Source of the DNA: Epilithonimonas xixisoli
Lineage (GTDB): Bacteria; Bacteroidota; Bacteroidia; Flavobacteriales; Weeksellaceae
Reading direction: 5' to 3'
Length of the DNA stretch: 64,000 nucleotides
Assembly: GCF_004365655.1 (NCBI RefSeq)
Contig: NZ_SOEO01000001.1
Location: 1,452,183 to 1,516,182 of the forward strand
A model generated the notes under the pieces. It saw only the letters and a program-made list of their open reading frames with translations. It was not told the origin of the DNA and did not search any database. Numbering within the stretch: position 1 is the first letter of the stretch; each line of letters begins with the position of its first letter. Below are positions 44,446 to 52,029 of this stretch, piece after piece. Position numbers and translations under genes: made by a program.

Positions 44446-45138
44446 TTAATATTTTAAAGTTTTTTCAAACTGCCCATATTCATTAAATAATTGTGCTTCT
44501 TGCAATTCTCCATTTTTATAAATTTCAAGTCGGCTTAATGTATCGTCAGCAAAATAATATCCTTTCCATTCTCCGATTTTTGCTCCATTTTTATAGTTTC
44601 CAAGATGTATTAACTTTCCGTTTTCATTATAATACTTCCATTCCCCATCTTCTTTAGAATTAATATAATTTCCTTCTGCTGATAATTTTCCGTTTTTATG
44701 AAATTCTTTTCTTTTTTTTGTTTCTCCGTTTATGTATAAGACAATCGTTTGTAATTTTCCATCAAAATAGCTTTTAGCTTCTCCGTCTTGAACACCATTT
44801 TTATAATTGAAAATAAAATTTAATTTTCCATCATAACTATATTCTTTCCATTCTCCATCCTGCAATCCATTTTTATAATTGATAACAAACCTTAACTCTC
44901 CATTTTCGTGATATTGCTTTACTTCTCCTTCATCTTTTCCGTTTCTAATATATCCTGTCCGAAGAAGTTTTCCGCTTCGATAATATACTTTCCATTCGCC
45001 AGTTACTTCTCCATTTTCGTCTAAATAATTGTGTTCCATTAAAGTTCCATTTTCATAGTAGGTTTTGTTTTCTTTTCCTTGTCCGTTGCAGGAAACGAAC
45101 AATTGCATAATTGTGAATAGCGTGAGTAGATTTTTCAT
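44446..45138 (-). CDS. YwqK-type MORN-repeat lipoprotein, longer paralogue
   Basis: 230 residues from the ATG at 45138 (MKNLLTLFTIMQLFVSC, Cys 17), one base after the stop of the preceding gene. About eight repeats (GEVTGEWKVYYRSGKLLRTG, GLQDGEWKEYSYDGKL, GVQDGEAKSYFDGKL, KEDGEWKYYNENGKLIHLG). Same signal peptide and repeat type as the 43887 gene, so the pair arose by duplication and repeat-number change. Proposed role: surface-exposed immunity-like lipoprotein. Confidence 0.8.
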   Translation of the reverse strand: MKNLLTLFTIMQLFVSCNGQGKENKTYYENGTLMEHNYLDENGEVTGEWKVYYRSGKLLRTGYIRNGKDEGEVKQYHENGELRFVINYKNGLQDGEWKEYSYDGKLNFIFNYKNGVQDGEAKSYFDGKLQTIVLYINGETKKRKEFHKNGKLSAEGNYINSKEDGEWKYYNENGKLIHLGNYKNGAKIGEWKGYYFADDTLSRLEIYKNGELQEAQLFNEYGQFEKTLKY

Positions 45139-45139
45139 T

Positions 45140-45721
45140 CTAATATCCATCGTTTACGTTTTTTATAGGATGATAAATAAGTTTTTTATGCCCATTTATC
45201 TGATATTCCAGCCCAATGCTGTCACTGTTTTGTGCTATGATTTTTACATTTTGTATAGGTGTCAAATCGGGGTGGTTTTTGGTGCTTAATGTTTGGGTTA
45301 TAATTTCCTGATAATCGGGTCTTGCAATGTTTTTTTCAAACAAGCCAAAGTGATTTTCGTAAATGTAAACTCGTGCTTTTGACATAGGATGATGCCTTGT
45401 TGTTTCTAATCTAAATTGGTTGTCGATTTTTATTTGTTGATAATCTTCGGTATCGGTTAGATAAAACACCATCGCATAAAAAGGAAGCAACATTGGGAGC
45501 AGGCTCAAAATCAGCAAAACCACTATTAAGAAAAAATAGATTTTAATTTTTCTACTTTTCCAAAAACCAATGATGAATGCCAGCGTAAACAAAATCCAAA
45601 TCCACGCAATGGCTTTTTCGGTGTAATAGCCACGCAACTGCCAATCGAAAAAATTCAGTAACACACTAATGCCGAAAATCGCTGAAACGAAATAATAGGT
45701 TTTGTAAATGTTTGTTTTCAT
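45140..45721 (-). CDS. Membrane protein of unknown function in the immunity array
   Basis: 193 residues: three membrane helices (about 8-28, 36-56 AIAWIWILFTLAFIIGFW, 60-86 IYFFLIVVLLILSLLPMLLPF) and a soluble C-terminal half (QQIKIDNQFRLETTRHHPMSKARVYIYENHFGLFEK, LTPIQNVKIIAQNSDSIGLEY). Membrane immunity proteins often counter pore-forming toxins, which would suit this layout; no family recognised. Directly followed by the YwqK pair. Confidence 0.6.
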   Translation of the reverse strand: MKTNIYKTYYFVSAIFGISVLLNFFDWQLRGYYTEKAIAWIWILFTLAFIIGFWKSRKIKIYFFLIVVLLILSLLPMLLPFYAMVFYLTDTEDYQQIKIDNQFRLETTRHHPMSKARVYIYENHFGLFEKNIARPDYQEIITQTLSTKNHPDLTPIQNVKIIAQNSDSIGLEYQINGHKKLIYHPIKNVNDGY

Positions 45722-45748
45722 TTGGCATCATTGGTTTTGTTTGTTTTA

Positions 45749-45813
45749 ATAATCATCCCCATCAAACAAATCACAGTTCAGACTGTTTTGGGTTTTATTG
45801 AAAATTGTTGGGT
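45749..45813 (-). repeat. Array spacer repeat, copy 1
   Basis: Contains AATCATCCCCATCAAA, then ATCACAGTTCAGACTGTTTT and TTTATTGAAAATTGTTGGGT. The inner ACAGT-TCAG-ACTGT can form a 5-bp hairpin. The same unit recurs at 46591, 47599, 48240, and in shorter form at 49047 and 49741. Confidence 0.8.
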
Positions 45814-45858
45814 TGCAGTTTCGCCCCACTATTGCACCCCTTGTTATGTGTAGCCTTT

Positions 45859-46530
45859 TTATTCTTCTCTATAAATATCAAAGGTTTCAAATTTTACTCT
45901 TCCAAAATCTTTTGTTGTTTTAATTTTGCTTTCTACTTTTTCAGGTTCTGTGGCGTGAAAACTTTCCGAACCGTCTTTATGTAAAAACCATTCGTTGTCT
46001 TGTTTTGAGTATTTATATGTGATTATTCTTGTCCAACGCCAAGCACTTCCGCCATAGTGTTCAACTGAAAAATAACCATTTTTAATTGTAACGCCCATAA
46101 ATGGGTCACCCATCATTCCACCGCAATCAATACAATAAACAGTATTATTATTTTTTCTTGCAAGTTGCAATTTGTTGTCTTTGTTGCGTAATAAAATAAG
46201 TAACGGTCTTCTTTCGGGATTATCAATGACATCGGACAAAGTGTCTTCGTCATTTTTTTTAAGCACAAGTATGTAGTCATTGATTTCGTCAAGATTTAAG
46301 TCGCCTGATACCGTGTCCAAAACAGAATAGTTTTTAGGTACAAACTCTAATAATTCATTCGGTAAATTGTCAACTACTTGCTTAAAGGGTTCTCTTTTTT
46401 GAATATTTTCTATTCCTGTCGTTATTGTGTCTATGTTTTTAACTGCCGACTTTTCTTGTTTTGAATTTTGATTACAAGAACACAGTGTCAATAAAAGACA
46501 AATAAATATGTTAGTTGGAAGTTCTCTCAT
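45859..46530 (-). CDS. Lipoprotein with VCBS/FG-GAP-like segment
   Basis: 223 residues from the ATG at 46530 (MRELPTNIFICLLLTLCSC, Cys 19). Mature region: GDLNLDEINDYILVLKK (an FG-GAP-like calcium loop pattern), RRPLLILLRNKDNKLQLARKN, CIDCGGMMGDPFMGVTIKNGYF and YGGSAWRWTRIITYKY. I recall similar stand-alone lipoproteins across Bacteroidota and Proteobacteria without known function. Its presence between copies of the array spacer marks it as a cassette. Confidence 0.65.
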   Translation of the reverse strand: MRELPTNIFICLLLTLCSCNQNSKQEKSAVKNIDTITTGIENIQKREPFKQVVDNLPNELLEFVPKNYSVLDTVSGDLNLDEINDYILVLKKNDEDTLSDVIDNPERRPLLILLRNKDNKLQLARKNNNTVYCIDCGGMMGDPFMGVTIKNGYFSVEHYGGSAWRWTRIITYKYSKQDNEWFLHKDGSESFHATEPEKVESKIKTTKDFGRVKFETFDIYREE

Positions 46531-46590
46531 AAGGTTACACATAACACTCGGATTGGCGAACATTCCGTTTGTTGTCGTTTGTTGTTATTT

Positions 46591-46682
46591 CTAAATTTTT
46601 ATTTCTCTTTTTCCCAATAATCATCCCCATCAAAAAAATCACAGTTTAGACTGTTTTGGTTTTTATTGAAAATTGTTGGGTG
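46591..46682 (-). repeat. Array spacer repeat, copy 2
   Basis: Longest form: CTAAATTTTTATTTCTCTTT tract, AATAATCATCCCCATCAAAA, ATCACAGTTTAGACTGTTTT and TTTATTGAAAATTGTTGGGT. One T in the hairpin loop differs from the other copies. Confidence 0.8.
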
Positions 46683-46704
46683 TTTTTTTTGATATATGTA
46701 GGTT

Positions 46705-47586
46705 TTATTTATTGTTTTCATTCATCAAATGGCTCACGTACCTTCCGCCGTGTGAACGAATATTTAAAAACTGTACATCATTTAATTTTTGTAATTCAAA
46801 AAGTTGCTCTTCTGTCAATATTGAATTTCTTAATTTAAAGTGTTTAATAAATGAAAACGCCTTTGATAGAAAGAGTTTCTTAAAATCTTCAAAGTTTGTG
46901 TAATCTTCGACTGGCATATCAAAAACATCGATAACTTCCGAATAGTCCAAAGCTGATAATTGATGGAAATTTTCACTTTCGGATAAATTTTTAATAAAAT
47001 TCTGATGATTATAACCTGCTTGTACTTTCAAAAATGACAATGGATGTTTTCCTATTTCGAAAAAAGATTTATCGGGAGCAGATGGAATAACTAAACTTTC
47101 AAGCTTTGGCATTTTTATAACAAGTTTTGCGATTGTTCCGTTTTCTTCCATCGAAAAATCGCTATCAATAATGCTTTGGTTATGGTCGCCCAAATCGGTC
47201 TGTTGTATCGCAAAAACTTTTAGGTTGCTGAACACGGCATCAGAATTTATAATTCTGTCGAATACCCAGCTTTTGGTTCCGTTGGCACCTTCGTCTTGCC
47301 CACCAAAGTGTAACGAAATTATTTTTTCGGCGTGTTGTTGTTCGGAAATGAATTCTAAAAATCTGCAAAAAGCAAAGTTGGTTTCATAATCAAATTCCGA
47401 AACAGCTACAGTTGGGTCATCATCAAATCCGTTTCCATAAAAGGATAAGCTGTAAAATTCTCCTATTTTTGAAAATTCTATTTTGGGTGCATAACCTATA
47501 AAATATTCTCGTTCTTCGCCTGTTTCAAAGTCGGTAGTTTCATATTTATAGATTTCGTTTTGTAATTGGATAAGTTTCTCTGTCAT
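46705..47586 (-). CDS. LRR-like cytoplasmic protein (STM4015-like), candidate immunity protein
   Basis: 293 residues. Leucine-rich-like spacing in the central and C-terminal parts (FSNLKVFAIQQTDLG, KLVIKMPKLESLVIPSA, HFKLRNSILTEEQLFELQKL, VQFLNIRSHGG). This matches the STM4015-type pattern of cytoplasmic LRR-like proteins. No signal peptide. A cytoplasmic binding protein is likely; the partner is unknown. Both flanks are array spacer repeats (46591, 47599). Confidence 0.6.
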   Translation of the reverse strand: MTEKLIQLQNEIYKYETTDFETGEEREYFIGYAPKIEFSKIGEFYSLSFYGNGFDDDPTVAVSEFDYETNFAFCRFLEFISEQQHAEKIISLHFGGQDEGANGTKSWVFDRIINSDAVFSNLKVFAIQQTDLGDHNQSIIDSDFSMEENGTIAKLVIKMPKLESLVIPSAPDKSFFEIGKHPLSFLKVQAGYNHQNFIKNLSESENFHQLSALDYSEVIDVFDMPVEDYTNFEDFKKLFLSKAFSFIKHFKLRNSILTEEQLFELQKLNDVQFLNIRSHGGRYVSHLMNENNK

Positions 47587-47598
47587 TTGTTATTATTT

Positions 47599-47675
47599 CT
47601 AAATTTTTATTTCTCTTTTCTCAATAATCATCCCCATCAAAAAAAATGCAGTTCAGATTATTTTTGTTTTTTTGT
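47599..47675 (-). repeat. Array spacer repeat, copy 3 (diverged end)
   Basis: CTAAATTTTTATTTCTCTTT, AATAATCATCCCCATCAAAA and GCAGTTCAGATTATTTTTGT. The hairpin arm ACTGT has become ATTAT, so the palindrome is lost in this copy. Confidence 0.75.
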
Positions 47676-47687
47676 ATTAAGTGTTTA

Positions 47688-48236
47688 TTAGTACACTTCG
47701 CCAATTCCGTCAATTTCTTCTACTTTATTATTTACTATTTTCAATGCAAGTTGATGCTCCTCATCTAAATCATATAAAATAGGAATTATGATAGTGCCAT
47801 TATTTGATATTCTGATGCTTTCGAGAATTTCATTCATATATTCGAAGTGCTTTTCTTCATTATCAATATTAAGTGGTGGGTGTAGTTGTCCATTTTCTGT
47901 ATTTTGGATTTTATCGTTTTCGAAAAGAACCTCAAAAGGGACTTCGTAATATCTAGCGTATCTTTCTTTGTAGTATTCAAAAGATTTTTCTTTAATATCG
48001 ACTACAACTTTGTCAATCTCTATCAAAAAACTTTTTAGTGTTTTTTCATATTCATCCAACTGTTTTTGTGTGGGAGGTGTTTCTATTTTTTCCCACTCTT
48101 CATCATACTGGTTTCCTAAATATACTTTGACAGATTTAGCATTTTTGTAGATTTTAAAATAGGGAATTTCAAAAGTTTGTTCAGCTGAAAATCCTTGCAG
48201 GTCGTTTTTTACTTTCCCAAAAAAGTTTTGTATCAT
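47688..48236 (-). CDS. DUF6985-like protein, candidate immunity protein
   Basis: 182 residues from the ATG at 48236 (MIQNFFGKVKNDLQG); the longer frame from 48269 reads through the repeated spacer and is rejected. Features: VKVYLGNQYDEEWEKIETPP, YYEVPFEVLFENDKIQ, GQLHPPLNIDNEEKHFEYM, GTIIIPILYDLDEEHQLALKI, VNNKVEEIDGIGE. The second half matches what I recall of DUF6985, an uncharacterised family seen near polymorphic toxins. Cytoplasmic. Confidence 0.65.
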   Translation of the reverse strand: MIQNFFGKVKNDLQGFSAEQTFEIPYFKIYKNAKSVKVYLGNQYDEEWEKIETPPTQKQLDEYEKTLKSFLIEIDKVVVDIKEKSFEYYKERYARYYEVPFEVLFENDKIQNTENGQLHPPLNIDNEEKHFEYMNEILESIRISNNGTIIIPILYDLDEEHQLALKIVNNKVEEIDGIGEVY

Positions 48237-48239
48237 ATT

Positions 48240-48330
48240 TCTAAATTTTTTTCTCTTTTCTTCCAACAATCATCCCCATCAAAAAAATCACAGTTCAGAC
48301 TGTTTTGGTTTTTATTGAAAATTGTTGGGT
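48240..48330 (-). repeat. Array spacer repeat, copy 4
   Basis: CTAAATTTTTTTCTCTTTTC, CAATCATCCCCATCAAAAAA, ATCACAGTTCAGACTGTTTT and TTTATTGAAAATTGTTGGGT; nearly identical to copies 1 and 2 and with an intact ACAGT-TCAG-ACTGT hairpin. Confidence 0.8.
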
Positions 48331-48362
48331 GGTGGGGTTTGTAGCACATTGCAAAGTCTTTT

Positions 48363-48986
48363 TTAGCGCTTCCAGATTTCACTCATTTGCCAATTTACAA
48401 TATCAATCTTTGCATCTGTTTCCAAAGAATGGTGTTCATCTTCTAGAGCATCTTCGTTCAAATGATAAAGTTCTTGTTCTAAATCATTAGCAAAATTTTC
48501 AATCAAATGAGATGTTGAGCCAGCAACTAAAATTCCTATTTCATATTCATCGTCTATGAAAATGATTTGTCCGTATTGCCCGCATTGAGTTGGTGTAAGG
48601 TCAAGATATAAGTGTGTATGAGAACCATCAAACGCAAATTTTATCCAATCAATATTATAGATATTTGCTGTTTTAATTTCTTTATCTGCGTTTTTAAGGA
48701 CAATATTTAGGTTAGAATAATTCTCTTTTTTATCTAAATATTCCGAAATTATTTTGTTAATAGGATAAAAGTCCATTCCGTAGAATAGGCTTCCAAAATT
48801 TTCATCGTCGTTTAGCCCATTATGCCACAGATAAAGTTGCTTGAAGTCAGCTGGCAATTCCTTACCAATTGTTTTTTCAAGTTCTTTAACTTCATTTTCA
48901 GTTGCTGGATTTTGTAGAGAAAGTTCAACTATTTTATTTGCATTGTTTCTCAACCAGTTTTCAATTTTTTCTAAATTTTCTTTCAT
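48363..48986 (-). CDS. SMI1/KNR4 (SUKH) family protein, probable immunity protein
   Basis: 207 residues. Classical SUKH start: LQNPATENEVKELEKTIGKELPADFKQLYLWHNG, then FGSLFYGMDFYPINKI, WIKFAFDGSHTHLYLDLTPTQCGQYGQIIFID (the family's Gly/Asp-rich core) and a C-terminal helical tail. It corresponds to the SUKH-1 type cell-wall assembly/SMI1 group. Cytoplasmic. An orphan: no toxin gene nearby. Confidence 0.85.
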   Translation of the reverse strand: MKENLEKIENWLRNNANKIVELSLQNPATENEVKELEKTIGKELPADFKQLYLWHNGLNDDENFGSLFYGMDFYPINKIISEYLDKKENYSNLNIVLKNADKEIKTANIYNIDWIKFAFDGSHTHLYLDLTPTQCGQYGQIIFIDDEYEIGILVAGSTSHLIENFANDLEQELYHLNEDALEDEHHSLETDAKIDIVNWQMSEIWKR

Positions 48987-49046
48987 TATGTGTCGTAAGT
49001 TTTAATTCGGTATGGTTGCTCTATAATTTCCGCTAATCTGCCATTT

Positions 49047-49085
49047 AAATATTTCTCTCAAAAAAATCACAGTGCAGACAATGGG
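49047..49085 (-). repeat. Array spacer repeat, partial copy 5
   Basis: AAATATTTCTCTCAAAAAAA followed by TCACAGTGCAGACAATGGGT: the hairpin left arm is kept, the right arm is mutated. Shorter than copies 1-4. Confidence 0.6.
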
Positions 49086-49143
49086 TGTGATGTATTTGCA
49101 GTTTCGTTGTACTATTATAAAGCTTTGTTAGTGATGTGTTTTT

Positions 49144-49686
49144 TCAAGTAAAGTCAACGTGTAATCTATGTTGTCCGCACTTTAAACACTGAAACAAATA
49201 AGCTCCCAAATCGCTGTCTTTTGTTATTCCGTTTGTTATGTATTCTGTTGGAATACCCGAATTTTCAATATCATCTTTAAGTTCGTCTAAAAATGGTTCG
49301 ATTGATTTACTGTCAGTATATCCAATAAATGCACAAGGTTCGTTACAATGCGTCAACCAAACTTCTTGTTGCCAAGAAGAATAGCTTGGTGTTTTGTTTG
49401 TTATTTCCAGTAATAACTCTTTAGGTATTGTTGGTTCGGGGTCATTTGGGTCTGGAGATACTCCTTCAATACCGCAATAGTCATTAAATTCTCCTTTATA
49501 TTTTTCCGCTGTCTGTCCGTTTGCGATACACCAAGGACAGATATAGTCAGGTTTATCAATACTGTAAAATGAACTTACGTATTTCAGATTTCTATGTTCG
49601 TTGCAAATTGAACATACTCCGTCAACTTCCTTAAATATGTCAAGGTCGTATGCGTTAGGGCTGTATTTAAATTTGGGTAATTCCAT
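49144..49686 (-). CDS. CbrC family protein (UPF0167), colicin-tolerance type
   Basis: 180 residues from the ATG at 49686 (MELPKFKYSPNAY); the longer frame from 49773 runs through spacer repeat DNA. CbrC features: FKYSPNAYDLDIFKEVDGVCSICN (CxxC 25-28), YICPWCIANG (CxxC 50-53), GVSPDPNDPEPTIPKELLLEI, TPSYSSWQQEVWLTHCNEPCAFIG and a C-terminal FQCLKCGQHRLHVDF. E. coli CbrC is linked to colicin E2 tolerance, so the gene fits an interbacterial-toxin defence array. First gene of the minus-strand array. Confidence 0.82.
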   Translation of the reverse strand: MELPKFKYSPNAYDLDIFKEVDGVCSICNEHRNLKYVSSFYSIDKPDYICPWCIANGQTAEKYKGEFNDYCGIEGVSPDPNDPEPTIPKELLLEITNKTPSYSSWQQEVWLTHCNEPCAFIGYTDSKSIEPFLDELKDDIENSGIPTEYITNGITKDSDLGAYLFQCLKCGQHRLHVDFT

Positions 49687-49740
49687 ATTTGCGTCTTTAT
49701 ATGTTCTATGTTTTAATATTAAAGCAAACTTGCCGATTGA

Positions 49741-49790
49741 TGTATCACAGTTCAGACCATTTTCATCCCTCAAAAAAAATCAAAGCCCGG
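49741..49790 (-). repeat. Array spacer repeat, partial copy 6
   Basis: ATCACAGTTCAGACCATTTT with CATCCCTCAAAAAAAATC: a decayed copy at the far end of the array. Confidence 0.55.
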
Positions 49791-49887
49791 AAAATAATTG
49801 CCCAAAAATTTCATCTTTTTGCATCGGTTTTTATTGTTTTATCCTAAACAAAGGAAATAAATTTATTACATTTACACAAGTTTTTTT

Positions 49888-49918
49888 TCCTATCAGTAGG
49901 ATTATTTTTTTAATTTTG
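49888..49918 (+). promoter_or_regulatory. TetR-gene promoter with candidate operator
   Basis: TAATTTTG at 49911-49918 fits the TAnnTTTG -7 element. Just upstream, TCCTA-TCAG-TAGGA (49888-49901) is a perfect 14-bp palindrome placed where the -33 contacts would be, which is an ideal position for autorepression by the TetR protein. ATG of the regulator is 28 bp further on. Confidence 0.55.
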
Positions 49919-49946
49919 ATAATTCAATCATAAAAATTCCCGCACA

Positions 49947-50618
49947 ATGCCCAATCCCAAAAAACAAACCCCAGCAAAAAAAGAACGCAAAGTAAACTCG
50001 GGTCCCATACGTGAGAAAGCCCGCACTATGCAAAAAATGGTAGATGCCGTGGGCACAGTCTTGCAAACGCAGGGCTATCCGGGCTTAACCATTGCCAACG
50101 TAACCGCACAAGCTGGGGTTGACAGGCGTTTGGTTTCTACCTATTTTGGCAACATAGACAGCCTGGTGGCAACCTACCTAAAGCAAAACGACTATTGGGA
50201 AACCACCGCCAAACAAAACATAGACCTTATGCTACAACACCCCGACAGGCTGGGCAAGGCAGAAATCATTGGGTTGTTGCAAGGTCAGTTTGATGCCGTG
50301 ATGAGCAACGAGGTAATGCAGAAAACCATCCACTGGGAACTGGGCGAACAAAACAAAACCCTGCGGGAACTCGCCGACCGCCGAGAAGACACCGGCGAAC
50401 CTGTTCTGCGAGCTTTAGAGAAAAACTTTGCCAACACCAACATAGATTTAAGAGCCATTATTGCCTTGCAGATTAGCGGTTTGTACTACCTCTCGCTTCA
50501 CGCCAAAGCCAACGGCAGTACTTTTTGCGGTATCGATATCAATGAGGCAGATGGTAAGGAACGGATTAGTAAAGCGGTGGAAATGGTGGTGGAGATGGTG
50601 TATGAAAAGGAAGGATAA
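49947..50618 (+). CDS. TetR-family transcriptional regulator
   Basis: 223 residues. After a basic leader (MPNPKKQTPAKKERK), a TetR HTH at about 28-75 (MVDAVGTVLQTQGYPGLTIANVTAQAGVDRRLVSTYFGN) and a helical ligand/dimer domain (LGKAEIIGLLQGQFDAVMSNE, LRAIIALQISGLYYLSLHAK). Its composition is richer in GC than the array genes. It opens the plus-strand ICE-type module (49947-54213). The palindrome at 49888-49901 suggests autoregulation. Confidence 0.82.
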   Translation: MPNPKKQTPAKKERKVNSGPIREKARTMQKMVDAVGTVLQTQGYPGLTIANVTAQAGVDRRLVSTYFGNIDSLVATYLKQNDYWETTAKQNIDLMLQHPDRLGKAEIIGLLQGQFDAVMSNEVMQKTIHWELGEQNKTLRELADRREDTGEPVLRALEKNFANTNIDLRAIIALQISGLYYLSLHAKANGSTFCGIDINEADGKERISKAVEMVVEMVYEKEG

Positions 50619-50655
50619 AATGAAAAACTACTAACTAACAACTAAACCAAAAAAC

Positions 50656-51564
50656 TTGTCGGAAGATTACCAAATAAAAACCAACGTTCAGTTTACCGAA
50701 CACACGGCTATTCCAAAAGAACAGTCCGAGAGCGTTTTGTTTGATATTTTGGTAGAAGAGGTAATAGACAATGCCACCTATTGCAGGGTTTTAATCAACA
50801 AATTGCTGGCGGTTCCGTATGCACAATTAGCAGATTTTATCAACCACCATACCCAGTTTATTTCCGACCCTATAAAATGGCTCAATAAAACCGACAAGCT
50901 CATTTCGGTAAACGAAAAAGTGTTTTCAACTTCTGACAATCAGGGCAGGATGATGAAATGCTTTACCATCATAGAAAGCAAACGCAAAGAACTGGAGATA
51001 CTGCGCAACCGCCACACCAAAACCAAACCGCCAATGCAATACATCAATGCAGAATGCGAGGAAAGGTATTTTTGCTTCCGCGAGGTAAAAAATACCGTAA
51101 ATGCGATGGATTGCAACACCGATAAAATAATGTTCCTAACCAAAGAAAAATTCGATTACGAGCAGGCAAGCATCGATTTCATCAACCCAAAACTGCCCGA
51201 TTATTCCATCCAATGCCAAAAAGAAATAGACCAGATACAACACCTGATACGTTTAACCGATGAATTCTCAAAAGAACAGATGCAGAAGAACTCCAACGGA
51301 CTTCCATTCAATAAACTCAAAATAAATTGTAACATCAATCAATTGGTGGATATTTTTTACCAGCTCCACAGAGAGTTATTTGTTGATGGGAAACCGATTA
51401 TTGATGGAAATGTGAATGATATAGCTTCAGTAATTGTAAATAGCTTTACTGATAGAGATGGTAGAGATTTAAGTCCCGAAAGTGTAAAAACAATGCTCAC
51501 ACCATCCAAGACCGATAAACGTCCTAAACCCCACAAGCGAATAGACATCGACAAATTACTGTAA
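50656..51564 (+). CDS. Unknown mobile-element protein (weakly RteC-like C-terminus)
   Basis: 302 residues read from TTG at 50656 (SEDYQIKTNVQFTEHTAIPK). Mostly helical: SVLFDILVEEVIDNATYCRVLINKLL, YINAECEERYFCFREVKNTVNAM, LPDYSIQCQKEIDQIQHLI. The C-terminal INQLVDIFYQLHRELFVDGKPIIDG followed by NDIASVIVNSF resembles the end of RteC-type conjugative-transposon regulators; I cannot confirm this. 37 bp after the TetR gene and ending at a strong terminator, so the two form one transcript. Confidence 0.6.
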   Translation: MSEDYQIKTNVQFTEHTAIPKEQSESVLFDILVEEVIDNATYCRVLINKLLAVPYAQLADFINHHTQFISDPIKWLNKTDKLISVNEKVFSTSDNQGRMMKCFTIIESKRKELEILRNRHTKTKPPMQYINAECEERYFCFREVKNTVNAMDCNTDKIMFLTKEKFDYEQASIDFINPKLPDYSIQCQKEIDQIQHLIRLTDEFSKEQMQKNSNGLPFNKLKINCNINQLVDIFYQLHRELFVDGKPIIDGNVNDIASVIVNSFTDRDGRDLSPESVKTMLTPSKTDKRPKPHKRIDIDKLL

Positions 51565-51573
51565 ATAAATCTT

Positions 51574-51600
51574 GTCCCGAAAGACCATTTCGGGACATTT
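51574..51600 (+). terminator. Terminator after the 50656 gene
   Basis: GTCCCGAAA-GACCA-TTTCGGGAC, perfect 9-bp GC-containing stem with a 5-nt loop, followed by ATTTTGACTTTTT. Confidence 0.85.
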
Positions 51601-51653
51601 TGACTTTTTACCATTGCATTCCTTTGCTTCCATAATCATAAAATTATTGACAA

Positions 51654-51935
51654 ATGGAAGCAATTATCTTAAGCAAAGACCAATACGCAGAATTGGTAGC
51701 ACGGTTAGACGAAATCACTACACGTCTCAATGCCAAAAACGAACCTAAGAAAGACACCTTCTTAGACAACCAGGAGTTTCTTATCCTGATGAAAATTTCC
51801 AAACGCACCGCTCAAACCTGGAGAGACGAAGGACGTATTTCATTCTCACAAGTCGGCAACAAAATTTACTACAAACTTTCAGATGTAGAAAAACTCTTGA
51901 ACGAGCATTACAACAAGTCTTTTTCAAAGAAATAA
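51654..51935 (+). CDS. Excisionase-like HTH protein
   Basis: 93 residues: a coiled N-terminus (LSKDQYAELVARLDEITTRL) and a MerR/excisionase-type winged HTH at about 38-85 (FLDNQEFLILMKISKRTAQTWRDEGRISFSQVGNKIYYKLSDVEKLL). This is the usual small helix_turn_helix_17 protein of Bacteroidota mobile elements, placed before the primase gene. It probably controls excision or the replication module. Confidence 0.8.
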   Translation: MEAIILSKDQYAELVARLDEITTRLNAKNEPKKDTFLDNQEFLILMKISKRTAQTWRDEGRISFSQVGNKIYYKLSDVEKLLNEHYNKSFSKK

Positions 51936-51947
51936 CTAGTTCATTGT

Positions 51948-51990
51948 CATTTCGAGCTTGTCGAGAAATCTTTTCGACCAAGAAATGAAA
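51948..51990. repeat. REP-like palindromic element
   Basis: TCATTTC at the left and GAAATGA at the right form a 7-bp outer arm; inside, ATTTCGAGCTTGTCGAGAAAT is a second imperfect palindrome. Lies between the excisionase-like gene and the primase. Confidence 0.5.
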
Positions 51991-52029
51991 ATCTAAAATC
52001 TCAAGTCTAATATCTAACATCTGAAAGTT

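Noticed and set aside
36464..49790. Interpretation as a classical integron cassette array
   Set aside because: The spacers resemble each other only in groups, and several are copies of gene ends instead of attC-type folded sites. The recombinase is an Arm-DNA-bind/SAM_5 integrase, not an IntI-like enzyme with its extra helix, and it points toward the array. An orphan-immunity array fits better.
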